From Novosphingobium fuchskuhlense (GTDB taxonomy: Bacteria; Pseudomonadota; Alphaproteobacteria; Sphingomonadales; Sphingomonadaceae), in the NCBI RefSeq assembly GCF_001519075.1, contig NZ_KQ954244.1:1443934-1507933 (forward strand): a stretch of DNA of 64,000 nt. The letters run 5' to 3'. Every line of letters starts with the position of its first letter. Within the stretch, counting starts at the first letter, position 1. The notes beneath the pieces are model-generated. The model worked only from the letters and a program-made list of their open reading frames with translations, was not told the DNA's origin and did no database searches. Positions 25,600-35,301 of this stretch are shown one piece after another. The position numbers and the translations under genes are program-made.

Positions 25600-26643
25600 A
25601 TGACTGAACCGCACTCGATCACCATCCGCCGCCCTGACGACTGGCATGTCCACTTGCGCGATGGCGCGCTGCTGGCAGGCGTCGCTCCGCACACCGCGCG
25701 CCAGTTCGCCCGGGCCATCGTCATGCCCAACCTTTCGCCGCCGATGACCGACGTGGCGGGGGTTTCGGCCTATCGGGACCGGATCATGGCCGCGCTTCCG
25801 GCTGGCACCGATTTCACCCCGCTGATGACGCTCTACCTCACCGATCACACCGATCCCGACGAAGTCGAGCACGGTCATGCGGCGGGCGTGTTCGTGGCGG
25901 CCAAGCTCTACCCTGCCCATGCGACGACGGGTTCGGCGCATGGCGTGACCGATGTGGCCAACATCATGCCCGTCCTCGCGCGGATGGAGAAGATCGGCAT
26001 GCCGCTGCTGATCCACGGCGAAGTGACCGACCACCATGTCGACATCTTCGACCGCGAGGCGGTGTTCATCGAGCGCACGCTGGCACCGCTGGTGAAGGCG
26101 CTGCCTGCTTTGCGTGTCGTTTTCGAGCATGTGACCACGGCGGAGGCGGTGCAGTTCGTCGAAAGCGCAGGGGCAAACCTCGCCGCTACGATCACGCCGC
26201 AGCACCTCCATATCAACCGCAACGCCATGCTGGTCGGCGGCATTCGCCCGCATGCCTATTGCCTGCCGGTGGCAAAGCGCGAGCATCACCGGCTGGCGTT
26301 GCGGAGGGCGGCGACGTCGGGCAGCCCGCAGTTCTTTCTCGGCACCGACAGCGCCCCGCATGCCAAGCATCTCAAGGAAGCGGCCTGCGGCTGCGCGGGC
26401 ATTTTCAACGCGCCGTTCGCGCTTGAAAGCTATATCCGCGTGTTCGAAGAGGAAGGCGCGCTCGACAAGTTCGAAGGCTTTGCCAGCGAGCACGGCCCGC
26501 GCTTCTACCGCCTGCCACTCAACGAAGGCACCGTGACGCTGGAACGCGTTCCTGTCACCGTGCCGGACGAGATCGATGTGGGCGAGACCATGGTGGTGCC
26601 CTTCCACGCCGGGGAAACGCTGGGCTGGCGCTTTCGCCCCTAG
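25600..26643 (+). CDS. pyrC: Dihydroorotase, class II
   Basis: Cyclises carbamoyl-aspartate to dihydroorotate. The 347-residue protein has the metal motif DWHVHLRD (His16, His18), the carbamylated Lys102 in [11 protein letters not shown], and the catalytic FLGTDSAPH. This is the compact E. coli-type enzyme rather than the multi-domain form. Its stop overlaps the convergent rarD stop by 4 nt. Confidence 0.96.
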   Translation: MTEPHSITIRRPDDWHVHLRDGALLAGVAPHTARQFARAIVMPNLSPPMTDVAGVSAYRDRIMAALPAGTDFTPLMTLYLTDHTDPDEVEHGHAAGVFVAAKLYPAHATTGSAHGVTDVANIMPVLARMEKIGMPLLIHGEVTDHHVDIFDREAVFIERTLAPLVKALPALRVVFEHVTTAEAVQFVESAGANLAATITPQHLHINRNAMLVGGIRPHAYCLPVAKREHHRLALRRAATSGSPQFFLGTDSAPHAKHLKEAACGCAGIFNAPFALESYIRVFEEEGALDKFEGFASEHGPRFYRLPLNEGTVTLERVPVTVPDEIDVGETMVVPFHAGETLGWRFRP

Positions 26644-27572
26644 GCCGGCGCTTTCGTGTGCGCGTTGAGGCGCGCCTGGCGAAACATGTCCCAGCTGAAC
26701 AGGGCAAGGGCCGTCCAGATCAGCACGAAGCAGCCGGTGCGTGAGGCATCGAGCGGCTCGCCCCACAGGAAATGGCCGAGCAGGAAGCCGATGCTGGGCG
26801 TGATGAATTGAGCAAAGCCCATCGCAGACAAGGTCAACCGGCGCGCGGCATAGCCGAACAGCAGGAGCGGGATTGCGGTGAACAGCCCGCCGATCATCAG
26901 CAGCACCGCAAGCTGCCAGCTGGCGGTCATGCTCGAGCCGCCGCCGACCCCATTGCCGGTCCATGCATACCAGCCCACGACGGCGAGCGCGGGAAACACG
27001 CTCACCCCGGTTTCGATGGTCACTGCTTCCAGCGCGCCGGCGGGGGTGATCTTGCGGACGAAACCGTAGAGCGCGTAGCTCACCCCCAGCGTGATGGCGA
27101 CGAACAGCATGTCGAGCTCGCCGAACGCAAGGAAGCCGATGCCGGTGGCGGCGATCACCACCGCGGCCCATTGCACCCGGCTGAGCCGCTCGTGCAGGAA
27201 CACCGTGCCGATCAGCACGTTGATCAGCGGCATGATATAGTAGCCGAGGCTGGTGGCCAGGACGTGGCCGGTGACGACGGCGATGAAGAAGATCAGCGAA
27301 TTGGTGGCCGTGAGCAGCGCGCTGGTGGCAAGGCGCAGCACGACCGTGCGGTTACCGAACGAGGCCCTGAGCGATGCACCCTGCCGCTGCAGGGCGATGA
27401 TCGCGAGGCAGATCGGCATGCTGCACACGATTCGCCATGCGAGCAGTTCAGGCGCGGGCACAGCGCCCAGCAGCTTGAAGTAGATCGGCATCACGCCCCA
27501 GAAGGTGTAGGTCGCGATGGCGGCGACGGCACCGTTGTGGCGGGAGGCGGCAGAGCTCATGGCGCGCGCCAT
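26640..27572 (-). CDS. rarD: EamA/RarD-type drug-metabolite transporter
   Basis: A 310-residue protein with ten hydrophobic helices in two EamA halves. The RarD signature is the N-terminal [16 protein letters not shown] and the C-terminal [16 protein letters not shown]. The substrate is unknown (RarD is linked to chloramphenicol sensitivity in other bacteria). Start choice among 27572 and 27560 is uncertain as neither has a strong ribosome-binding site. Confidence 0.85.
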   Translation of the reverse strand: MARAMSSAASRHNGAVAAIATYTFWGVMPIYFKLLGAVPAPELLAWRIVCSMPICLAIIALQRQGASLRASFGNRTVVLRLATSALLTATNSLIFFIAVVTGHVLATSLGYYIMPLINVLIGTVFLHERLSRVQWAAVVIAATGIGFLAFGELDMLFVAITLGVSYALYGFVRKITPAGALEAVTIETGVSVFPALAVVGWYAWTGNGVGGGSSMTASWQLAVLLMIGGLFTAIPLLLFGYAARRLTLSAMGFAQFITPSIGFLLGHFLWGEPLDASRTGCFVLIWTALALFSWDMFRQARLNAHTKAPA

Positions 27573-27679
27573 GGCAGCATGGGCGCTGCGGTCCAAGCAT
27601 CAAATTGGCATGGGGGCGATGCCCAGCCGTGCCCTCTGGTGACGCGGGGTTAACCACAGGCAGTGCATGGGGGAGCCTG

Positions 27680-27919
27680 ATGCGGTCCCGTTATGCCTTG
27701 ATTGCGGCTCTTTTCGCCCTGCTCGCCGCCTGTTCGGCCGAGACGCCGCGCACGCGCGGAGCGGAGGAAGGCCCGGCGCATGATCCGGTGATGACCGCGG
27801 CGCTTGAAGGGCAGCTGATGGTCGATCCCGACCTCAGCCAGGCCAACAACCGCAATCTGGCAGTGGTACCTGCCGGGCCTGCCGATCCTGCGCTGCCGCT
27901 GCCCGATCCGAAGAACTAG
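27680..27919 (+). CDS. Small lipoprotein, 79 aa
   Basis: A 79-residue protein with a lipoprotein signal peptide: MRSRYALIAALFALLAAC, lipobox LAAC, so the mature form is about 61 residues and acidic/Pro rich. A GGGAG lies 4 nt before the ATG. It is divergent from rarD and convergent with astD. No domain recognised. Confidence 0.6.
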   Translation: MRSRYALIAALFALLAACSAETPRTRGAEEGPAHDPVMTAALEGQLMVDPDLSQANNRNLAVVPAGPADPALPLPDPKN

Positions 27920-27922
27920 GCG

Positions 27923-29338
27923 TCAGGTATCCCTGAGGCCCACACCGATGGTGGCGCGGGGCTGTTCCATTTCCGCCGAGGACACCGGATAGGCGCAGGA
28001 ATCGGCCATGTAATAGCCACCCGGGCGGTTGTTGCCGGAAAGGCCGCTGCCGCCGAAGGGCGCGGCGGGCGATTCGCCGATGGTCGGGCGGTTCCAGTTG
28101 ACCACGCCGGCGCGGACATTGGCCCAGAAGCGGTTGTATTCCTGCGGCGAGCCGCCGATCAGCGCGGCGGTGAGGCCGAAGCGGGTGTTGTTCGCCTCGG
28201 CAATCGCGGCATCGAGATCGTCGACCGCGACGACCTGGAGCAGCGGGCCGAACAGTTCGACATCCGGACGGTCCTCGATCCGCGTCACGTCGATGATCGC
28301 CGGGCTGACGAAGGGCAGGTCGTCGCGCAGGCGGGTCATGTGCTTGATCGCGCGGCCGCCATTGGAAAGAAGGTAGACGAAACTTTCGGTGAGGCCGTCG
28401 GCAGCCGCATTGTCGATGACCGGGCCCATAAAGGGCGAAGGCGTATCGAACGGCGCGCCGACGATCAGCCGTTCGGTCAGGCGGCGCACTTCGGTGATGA
28501 CGGCGTCGTACATCGTCGATTTCACGATCAGCCGCCGCGCCGACGAGCAGCGCTGGCCGCCGCCGGTGAACGCCGATTGCACAACGAGCGCTGCGGCATC
28601 GACGATCTTGGGCGTGTCCCACACCACCACCGGGTTGTTGCCGCCAAGTTCGAGCGCGACGAGCTTGCCCGGGTTGGAGGCGAGCTTGCGGTTTATCGAA
28701 ACGCCGGCGTGGGCCGATCCGGTGAACAGCACGCCGTCCACGCCATCGTGCACGGCCAGCGCCTGGCCTTGTTCCGGTCCGCCGAACAGGATCTGCACCA
28801 CTGCCGCCGAAATGCCGGCACGGTGGAAGCAGCGCGTGAGCAGATCGCCGGTGGCGGGGGTCTTTTCGGAAGGCTTGAACACCACGACATTGCCCGCAAT
28901 CAGTGCCGGCACGATCTGCGCAGCGGGCAGCAGCGCGGGCATGTTGTAGGGACTGATCACCGCGACCACGCCATGCGGCTTGTGGCGCACGGCTGCGGTG
29001 CCGTTGAGCGCGCTGTCGAGCTTGCGCTGCGATGTGCGCTCGGCATAGGCGCGCACCGAAACCTCGACCTTGTCGACCACGCTGTCGACCTCGGTGCGGG
29101 CTTCCCATAGCGGCTTGCCGGTTTCGCGGGCGATCAGGTCGGCGAGCTTCTCGGCTTCCTTGCGCACTTCGTTGGCAAAGCGGCGCATGAGTTCGATGCG
29201 GGTGGAGAGCGGCTGGGCGGCCCAGAGCGGCCAGGCGCGGCGCGCACGGGCGATCACATCCTCCGCGTCGCCGATCCGGCCACGCCACAGTTCCGATCCC
29301 GTAGCGGGTTCGAATGAGACGAGTTCGCCGGTGGACAC
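27923..29338 (-). CDS. astD: Succinylglutamate-semialdehyde dehydrogenase (AstD)
   Basis: A 471-residue aldehyde dehydrogenase closest to AstD, which oxidises succinylglutamate semialdehyde in the arginine succinyltransferase pathway. Catalytic Cys264 (GGGQRCSSARR) and Glu230 (LELGGNN) are present, with the NAD loop FTGSAHAG. The GTG at 29338 starts it. No other ast genes are in the window, so the rest of the pathway is elsewhere or the enzyme serves another aldehyde. Confidence 0.82.
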   Translation of the reverse strand: MSTGELVSFEPATGSELWRGRIGDAEDVIARARRAWPLWAAQPLSTRIELMRRFANEVRKEAEKLADLIARETGKPLWEARTEVDSVVDKVEVSVRAYAERTSQRKLDSALNGTAAVRHKPHGVVAVISPYNMPALLPAAQIVPALIAGNVVVFKPSEKTPATGDLLTRCFHRAGISAAVVQILFGGPEQGQALAVHDGVDGVLFTGSAHAGVSINRKLASNPGKLVALELGGNNPVVVWDTPKIVDAAALVVQSAFTGGGQRCSSARRLIVKSTMYDAVITEVRRLTERLIVGAPFDTPSPFMGPVIDNAAADGLTESFVYLLSNGGRAIKHMTRLRDDLPFVSPAIIDVTRIEDRPDVELFGPLLQVVAVDDLDAAIAEANNTRFGLTAALIGGSPQEYNRFWANVRAGVVNWNRPTIGESPAAPFGGSGLSGNNRPGGYYMADSCAYPVSSAEMEQPRATIGVGLRDT

Positions 29339-29448
29339 GGGTGAGCGGGGCCTTCCTCTGCCTTGCCTTTCAAGCAGCCGGAAGCCGCTGGAGTGTGCGG
29401 GCTATGGCATGGCAGTGGTAACCAAACAAGAAACCCTGCCGCGCAAAT

Positions 29449-30846
29449 CTATGCCTTTCCGACATGCCCTGCCGGCGGCGGCGGCGCGCCATGCGCCTCG
29501 CCCATGCGGCGCAGTGCTGCGATTTTCGCCTCGAGCAAGGACCAGTCGTCATTTTCGGCAATGGGGGCCCAGATCGCCTCGACCTCGTCGATCAGCAGCG
29601 ACTGCGGGGCGCTATCGTCCCAGTAGGCATGCGTGTCGGGGAGCGGCTCATACGCTGCGAGCGCCTCGCCCAGCGTGCCGCCGGCCTGGTCCCGTCCGCC
29701 GCGGTGGCGGAAGAAAAAGGCATCCGGCGCTTCGCCACTGTCCGTCATGGCCTTTTCGCTCAAGCCGATCAGCGCGGTGTCTTCCTCCAGCCCGCGCGGC
29801 TGCACGCCAAGCCGCCAGCACCAGCGGCGGGCCATGGCGGCGCGGTAATGATCCTCGAAGCGGTTGAGGGCGGCGATCAGTGGCGGCGCTTCCTCCAGCG
29901 TGCGCAGCGCGACCGCGAGTTGGCCGCAGTTCCAATGGATCGCCTGGACCTGCCGGCCAAAGGCATAGAGCCCGCTGCTGTCGAAATAGGCGGCGGTAAA
30001 GGCTGGGTCCCAGCGCGGCAGCCAGCGCCACGGGCCATAGTCGAAGCTCTCGCCGGACACGTTCATGTTGTCGGTGTTGAGCACCCCGTGGACGAAGCCC
30101 GCCACGATGTAGCCTGCCGCCATGTCGGCCATGCGCTCCACGACTTGGTCGAGCAGGCGGGTGGCGGGACTGGCGCATTCATCCTGCACGGGGCCGGGAA
30201 AGTTGCCGAGGCAGTAGCCGACCAGCGCTGCCATGTTCTCGGCCTCGCCCAGCGCGGCAAGGCGCTGGAAGGTGCCTATGCGGATATGCCCGTGGCTGAG
30301 CCGCACCATGACCGCCGAGCGGGTGGGGGAGGGCTCGTCGCCGCGCCACAGCGCCTCGCCGGTCTCGATTACCGACAAGGTGCGGCTGGTGTTGACGCCG
30401 AGCGCGCCCAGCATCTCGGTCGCGAGAATCTCGCGCACCGCACCTTTCAGGGTGAGGCGGCCATCGCCCTGTCGGCTCCACGGGGTCTGGCCCGAACCTT
30501 TGGTGCCAAGGTCCATGAGCCGGCTCTGGCCATCGAGCATCTGCGCGTAAAGAAAGCCGCGCCCGTCGCCGAGGTCCGGGTTGTAGACCTGAAACTGGTG
30601 GCCGTGATAGCGCAGCGCCAGCGGCTGGGGGAGGTTGTCCGGGAGCGGGGCGAAGCGCCCCATGTGGCTCACCCATTCCGCGTCGGAGAGGCCGGCGAGC
30701 CCGACTTCGGCCGCGGCGCGCTGGTTGCGAAAGCGCAGCTGTGTCTCGGGGAAGTCGGCCGGGGCGACCGGATCGCCGATCCAGCTCGCCAAATCGAGAA
30801 TACGGGGAGCGGGGCGGTAGATCGCGTCTTGCGGGGCAGGCTGCAT
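29449..30846 (-). CDS. selO: Protein adenylyltransferase SelO (YdiU)
   Basis: A 465-residue pseudokinase-fold enzyme that transfers AMP from ATP to protein hydroxyls, linked to redox homeostasis. Family landmarks are RYHGHQFQVYNPDLGDGRG, LKGAVREILATEML, VHGVLNTDNMNVSGE and FDYGPW. It is a little shorter than E. coli YdiU and lacks a C-terminal redox cysteine/selenocysteine that I can see. It lies 110 bp upstream of astD. Confidence 0.9.
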   Translation of the reverse strand: MQPAPQDAIYRPAPRILDLASWIGDPVAPADFPETQLRFRNQRAAAEVGLAGLSDAEWVSHMGRFAPLPDNLPQPLALRYHGHQFQVYNPDLGDGRGFLYAQMLDGQSRLMDLGTKGSGQTPWSRQGDGRLTLKGAVREILATEMLGALGVNTSRTLSVIETGEALWRGDEPSPTRSAVMVRLSHGHIRIGTFQRLAALGEAENMAALVGYCLGNFPGPVQDECASPATRLLDQVVERMADMAAGYIVAGFVHGVLNTDNMNVSGESFDYGPWRWLPRWDPAFTAAYFDSSGLYAFGRQVQAIHWNCGQLAVALRTLEEAPPLIAALNRFEDHYRAAMARRWCWRLGVQPRGLEEDTALIGLSEKAMTDSGEAPDAFFFRHRGGRDQAGGTLGEALAAYEPLPDTHAYWDDSAPQSLLIDEVEAIWAPIAENDDWSLLEAKIAALRRMGEAHGAPPPPAGHVGKA

Positions 30847-30925
30847 CGCGCGATAGTGGGGACGAAGCGGGCGGCGTGCAAGCGCGCCCCTTTTGTTTTT
30901 GCGCGGGATTCAGGCAGTGCAACCG

Positions 30926-31825
30926 ATGGCAGAGGCGCTGAAAAGCGGCGAGAAGCGCTGGCAGGATCGCAGCTGGACCAGCAGCGACGGCCTGAAACTG
31001 CATTTTCGCGATTATGCGCAGGCCGGGACGGGAAGCCGTGGCAGGCCGCCAATCCTTTGCCTGCACGGGCTCACCCGCAATGCCCGCGATTTCGAGGCCG
31101 TGGCCGAGCGTCTCGCTGGTGACTGGCGCGTGCTTTGCCCCGACATGCGCGGGCGCGGCGACAGCGATTATGCCCGTGATCCGATGACCTACACCCCGGC
31201 GCACTACGTCGCCGATGTCGAGGCGCTGCTTGCGGCCGAGGGGATAGAACGCTTCGTGGTGATCGGCACTTCGCTCGGCGGGCTGATGACGATGATGCTC
31301 GCCGCCGTGAACCCGGAGCGCATCACCGCGGCGGTGATCAACGATGTCGGTCCCGTTATCGAGCCGGCCGGCCTTGCACGCATTCGCGAATATGTCGGGC
31401 AGGGTCGCAGCTATGAAACCTGGGTCCACGCGGCGCGCGCGCTGCAGGAGGCGAACCGCGAGATATACCCGGCCTGGCAACTGCCGGACTGGCTGCGCAT
31501 GGCCAAGCGCTGCATGGTGATCGGCACCGGCGGTCGCATCGTGTTCGACTACGACATGAAGATCGCCGAACCGTTCGAGACCGAGCATGGCCCGGCGCCC
31601 GAGCCTGCCATCATGTGGGGGATGTACGAGGCAGTGGCACGCCGCCCGCTGCTGGTGCTGCGCGGCGCCCATTCGGACATTCTCTCGGCCGAGGTCGCCG
31701 CCCGCATGAACGTGCGCGGTTCGGCAACCGAACTCGTGACGGTGCCCGGTGTGGGGCACGCGCCCACGCTCGACGAGGACGAGGCCGTCGCCGCGATCGA
31801 CCGGCTGCTGGCGCGCGCGGTGTGA
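30926..31825 (+). CDS. Alpha/beta hydrolase
   Basis: A 299-residue hydrolase. The oxyanion motif LCLHGLTRN, the nucleophile elbow GTSLGG, the acid in RGAHSDIL and the His in GVGHAPTLDE complete a normal catalytic set. The strong HGLTRNARDFE and DMRGRGDSD motifs resemble esterase/lactonase families; the substrate is unknown. Start at the ATG 30926; an in-frame GTG at 30917 is possible. It is divergent from selO. Confidence 0.85.
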   Translation: MAEALKSGEKRWQDRSWTSSDGLKLHFRDYAQAGTGSRGRPPILCLHGLTRNARDFEAVAERLAGDWRVLCPDMRGRGDSDYARDPMTYTPAHYVADVEALLAAEGIERFVVIGTSLGGLMTMMLAAVNPERITAAVINDVGPVIEPAGLARIREYVGQGRSYETWVHAARALQEANREIYPAWQLPDWLRMAKRCMVIGTGGRIVFDYDMKIAEPFETEHGPAPEPAIMWGMYEAVARRPLLVLRGAHSDILSAEVAARMNVRGSATELVTVPGVGHAPTLDEDEAVAAIDRLLARAV

Positions 31826-31835
31826 TCGGCAATCC

Positions 31836-33002
31836 ATGAGCAAGACGGCACCCGGCACGCGGCTGCATCTGCTTCACCTGCATTCGACGTTCGATGCGGG
31901 CGGCAAGGAGCGGCGTTCGACCAGCCTGATCAATCGCTTCGGCAAGGCGGTGGACCACAGCATCGTCTCCGCGCAGCCCGGCGCACTGGGCGCGCGGGCG
32001 CAGATCGATCCGGGGCTGTCGGTGCATTTCCCGTTCGGCTTCCCGCCGCTCGCGGGCCGGTTCGGCGTGCGGCGGCTCCAGACCCTGGCGCGGGCGATGC
32101 AGGGCTTCGACCTCATCCTCACCTACAACTGGGGTGCGATGGATGCGGCGATGGCCCATGCGATGTTCGCCCCGACGCTGGGGCTCGCGCCGCTGATCCA
32201 CCACGAGGACGGTTTCAACGCCGACGAGGCGCACAAGCTCAAGACTTCGCGCAACTGGTATCGCCGGGTCGCGCTGGCGCGGGCGAGCGCGCTGATCGTG
32301 CCCTCGCGCCAACTCGAAAGGGTGGCGCTCGATGTGTGGCACCAGCCGGCGGCGCGCGTCCAACGCATCGGCAATGGCATTCCGGTGAAGGACTACGACC
32401 CGGCCAAGGCGCGCAAGGTGCGCCCCGATGCGCTGCCGCGCGTGGTCAAGCGGCCGGGCGAGAAGTGGGTGGGCACGCTTGCCGGCCTGCGCCCGGTGAA
32501 AGCGTTGCCGCGGCTTGTGCGGGCGTTCCGTGGGCTGCCGGAGGAGTGGCAACTGGTCATCGTGGGCGAGGGACCGGAGCGCGAGGCGATCCTTGCCGAG
32601 GCGCTGCGGCTGGAGATCGGGCACCGCGTCCACTTGCCCGGCCATGTCGCGAAACCCGCGGAAGCGACCGCCCTGTTCGATCTTTTCGCGCTCTCGTCCG
32701 AAAGCGAGCAGTTCCCGCTCTCGGTGGTCGAGGCGATGGCGTCGGGCCTTGCTGTGGCAAGCCCGGCGGTGGGCGATGTGGCCGACATTGTCGCATCCGA
32801 GAACGCGCCGTTTATCACGCCCCAGGGCGACGAGGCGGCGCTGGGCGCGGCGCTGCTGCGGCTCGCGGAGGATGAAGGCCTGCGCCGGCAGGTGGGCGCG
32901 GCCAATCAGTTGCGCGCGCTTCAGGAGTACGACGAAGCGGCTATGGCTCGGCGCCATGCGGCGGTCTATGCCGCTGCGTTGGGGCTCCCCGCATTTCCGT
33001 AA
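31836..33002 (+). CDS. GT4 family glycosyltransferase
   Basis: A 388-residue glycosyltransferase with two Rossmann domains (GT-B). KERRSTSLINRFGKAVDHSIVS is in the N-terminal domain; the C-terminal domain has GTLAGLRPVKALPRL, VIVGEGPERE and the E-x7-E type SSESEQFPLSVVEAMASGLA. The sugar and acceptor (polysaccharide or lipid) are unknown. It begins 10 nt after the hydrolase gene. Confidence 0.85.
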   Translation: MSKTAPGTRLHLLHLHSTFDAGGKERRSTSLINRFGKAVDHSIVSAQPGALGARAQIDPGLSVHFPFGFPPLAGRFGVRRLQTLARAMQGFDLILTYNWGAMDAAMAHAMFAPTLGLAPLIHHEDGFNADEAHKLKTSRNWYRRVALARASALIVPSRQLERVALDVWHQPAARVQRIGNGIPVKDYDPAKARKVRPDALPRVVKRPGEKWVGTLAGLRPVKALPRLVRAFRGLPEEWQLVIVGEGPEREAILAEALRLEIGHRVHLPGHVAKPAEATALFDLFALSSESEQFPLSVVEAMASGLAVASPAVGDVADIVASENAPFITPQGDEAALGAALLRLAEDEGLRRQVGAANQLRALQEYDEAAMARRHAAVYAAALGLPAFP

Positions 33003-33049
33003 AGCTGCCCGACAGACTTCCTCTGGCAAAGCGGTCGGTGTCAAAGCGG

Positions 33050-33077
33050 TTGAATTGGCAGGGCCCCCTGCTAAACA
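33050..33077 (+). promoter_or_regulatory. Candidate promoter of yfgM-bamB
   Basis: TTGAAT at 33050-33055 and TAAACA at 33072-33077 with a 16-bp spacer, about 40 bp upstream of the yfgM-like start. Confidence 0.4.
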
Positions 33078-33113
33078 GCCGCATTCGTTAACACAGCGAC
33101 CTGAAAGCGTACC

Positions 33114-33869
33114 TTGGCTCTCACTCCCAAAAGCCCGTCTGGCACCCCTCCTGCCAACAGCAAGGATGCCGCCGTGCAGGAAACCTTCCTGCGCGAGGTG
33201 GACGATGCGCTGCGCGAGGACCAGTTGCGTTCCTTGTTGCTCACGCGCGGTCGTCCGATCCTGGCACTGGTAATCGGCGGACTGGTCGGCCTCGGCGGCT
33301 GGCTGTGGTATACCGAGCATCAGGGCAGCGTGCGCGACAAGCAGAGCGAGACCTTCGTTACCGCGCTCGATGCGTTGCAGGCTGGGCGCAACCAGACCGC
33401 CAAACAGGCGATGGACCCGCTGGCCAAGGATGGGACGCCGGGTTACCGCGCCGCCGTGCAGCTTACCCAAGCCGGTATCGCCCAGCAGGCCGGCAAGGAC
33501 GCTGATGCCGCAAAGATGTTTGCAGCCGTCGCTGCCGACAGCGCGCTGCCCGGGCCCTATCGTGATCTTGCCACCGTGCGCGAGGTTTCGGCCAATTTCG
33601 ACAAGCTGCCGCCGCAGACCGTGATTGACCGGCTCAAGCCGCTGGCGGTGTCCGGCAAGCCATGGTTTGGCAGCGCTGGCGAACTCGTGGCGCTGGCCCA
33701 TCTCAAACAGAACAAGATCGAGGCGGCGGGCGCGCTGCTCGCCACGATCGCCAAGGACAAGGCCGTGCCCGATACGCTGCGCCGGCGCACCCGGCAGCTT
33801 GCCGGGCAACTCGGGGTGGATGCGGTCGATGATCCGGCCGCCGCCGTGCGCGGCGCTGAAGGCCAATAA
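33114..33869 (+). CDS. YfgM/TPR-like inner-membrane protein
   Basis: A 251-residue protein with one N-terminal membrane segment (about 50-66; LALVIGGLVGLGGWLWY) and a periplasmic TPR-like helical domain. YfgM is an ancillary SecYEG partner in periplasmic chaperoning. The TTG at 33114 fits the conserved short cytosolic FLREVDDALREDQ segment; a GTG at 33174 is the alternative. It is followed by bamB, as in many proteobacteria. Confidence 0.75.
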   Translation: MALTPKSPSGTPPANSKDAAVQETFLREVDDALREDQLRSLLLTRGRPILALVIGGLVGLGGWLWYTEHQGSVRDKQSETFVTALDALQAGRNQTAKQAMDPLAKDGTPGYRAAVQLTQAGIAQQAGKDADAAKMFAAVAADSALPGPYRDLATVREVSANFDKLPPQTVIDRLKPLAVSGKPWFGSAGELVALAHLKQNKIEAAGALLATIAKDKAVPDTLRRRTRQLAGQLGVDAVDDPAAAVRGAEGQ

Positions 33870-33896
33870 TGCATTTTCGGAATGGGATTTGAGGAT

Positions 33897-35234
33897 ATGA
33901 CCGGAGCCAGTTCGATCCGGCGCGTTGCCGTTTCCGCCCTTGTCGTGGTGGCGCTTGCGCTCGGCGGCTGCGGCATCACCAAGGCCAAGACCAAGTCGAC
34001 CCCCACGGTCGGCGTGCGCATCCCGATCCTCTCGAAGATCGAATCGGGCACCAAGGTTGACGAGGGCATGGCGGCGCTCGATGTCGTGCTGCCGGTGGCC
34101 GAGGCCAATGCCGATTGGGAACAGGCTGGCGGCACCGCGTCCAAGTCCTATGGCCACCTTGCCCTGGGCGAGAACCCGCGCAAGGTGTGGACCACCCGCA
34201 TTGCCGGGTCGAGCCCGAAGCAGCGCCTCGCCGCGGCCCCGGTCGTCGGCGGCGGCAAGCTGTTCGTCATGGACACCGAAGGATATGTCCGGGCGTTCGA
34301 TGCCGGCACCGGGCGTGAGCAGTGGAAGGTGGCTTTCCGCCTTCCCGCAGCGACCGCGTCGGTGTTCGGTGGCGGCGCGGCCTATAGCGACGGCAAGGTC
34401 TTCATCACCACCGGCCTTGGCGAAGTCGCCGCGGTCGATGCGGCGGACGGCAAGGTGCTCTGGCGCGTGAAGCCGGCAGGCCCCCTGCGCGGCAGCCCGA
34501 CGATCTTTATCGGCGGCGTTTACGTGATGACGCAGGACAACCAGATCGTCGCGCTGAATGCCGCCGATGGCACCCAGCTGTGGAGCGAATCCGGTTCGGT
34601 CGCTCAGACCGGCGTGTTCGGCGTGGCCGCCGCCGCCGCCGGGCAGGGCACAATTGTCGCCGGCTACAGTTCGGGCGAACTTGTCGCCTATCGCTACGAG
34701 AACGGCCGCCAGCTGTGGTCGGATGCCCTCGCACGCACCAGCATCGCGACCTCTGTCTCGACCCTGACCGACATCGACGCCGATCCGATCATCGAGCGCG
34801 GCCGCGTCTATGCCCTCGGCCAAGGCGGGCGTATGGCCGCCTACGAACTGGTCACCGGCCAGCGCGTGTGGGAACTCAACCTCGCAGGGATTTCCACCCC
34901 GGCGGTAGCGGGCGACTGGATCTTCACCTTGACCGACGAGGGCAAGCTGCTGTGCATCGCCAAGGCCACCGGCAAAGTGCGCTGGATCGCGCAGATGAAG
35001 GCCTGGCGCAGCGTCAAGAAGAAGAAGGGCCCGATCTTCTGGACCGGCCCAGTGCTGGCGGGCGATCATCTCTGGATGGCCAATTCCGAGGGCGATCTTA
35101 TGGCGGCATCGGTCACTGATGGCGCGGTTAAGCGCCATGCGAAGCTCGGCGCGCCGGTGACGCTGGCACCGGTCGTGGCAGGCGGCGTGCTCTATGTCCT
35201 CGACGACAGCGGGCACATCACCGCGTTTCGCTGA
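33897..35234 (+). CDS. bamB: Outer-membrane assembly lipoprotein BamB
   Basis: The beta-propeller lipoprotein of the BAM complex. Lipobox ALGGC (Cys about 22) ends the signal peptide, and WD/PQQ-like blades recur as LFVMDTEGYVRAFDAGTG, VFITTGLGEVAAVDAADGKVLW and QIVALNAADGTQLW. ATG 33897 is preferred over ATG 33882 because it gives a compact lipoprotein signal. Der GTPase, which usually follows in this lineage, is not the next gene here. Confidence 0.93.
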   Translation: MTGASSIRRVAVSALVVVALALGGCGITKAKTKSTPTVGVRIPILSKIESGTKVDEGMAALDVVLPVAEANADWEQAGGTASKSYGHLALGENPRKVWTTRIAGSSPKQRLAAAPVVGGGKLFVMDTEGYVRAFDAGTGREQWKVAFRLPAATASVFGGGAAYSDGKVFITTGLGEVAAVDAADGKVLWRVKPAGPLRGSPTIFIGGVYVMTQDNQIVALNAADGTQLWSESGSVAQTGVFGVAAAAAGQGTIVAGYSSGELVAYRYENGRQLWSDALARTSIATSVSTLTDIDADPIIERGRVYALGQGGRMAAYELVTGQRVWELNLAGISTPAVAGDWIFTLTDEGKLLCIAKATGKVRWIAQMKAWRSVKKKKGPIFWTGPVLAGDHLWMANSEGDLMAASVTDGAVKRHAKLGAPVTLAPVVAGGVLYVLDDSGHITAFR

Positions 35235-35301
35235 GGGCGCAGCACCGGGTCTTGCCGGCGCATAAACGATTTTCTCATAGGTCCCCGTTAACAACGGGGT
35301 C

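Noticed and set aside
24820..27171. 783-residue frame suggesting a YgfZ fusion
   Set aside because: The upstream half is antisense to pyrC and out of frame with rarD; YgfZ begins at 25560.
29449..30846. selO thought truncated
   Set aside because: At 465 residues with all core motifs intact it is within the range of bacterial SelO; only the C-terminal redox residue is lacking.
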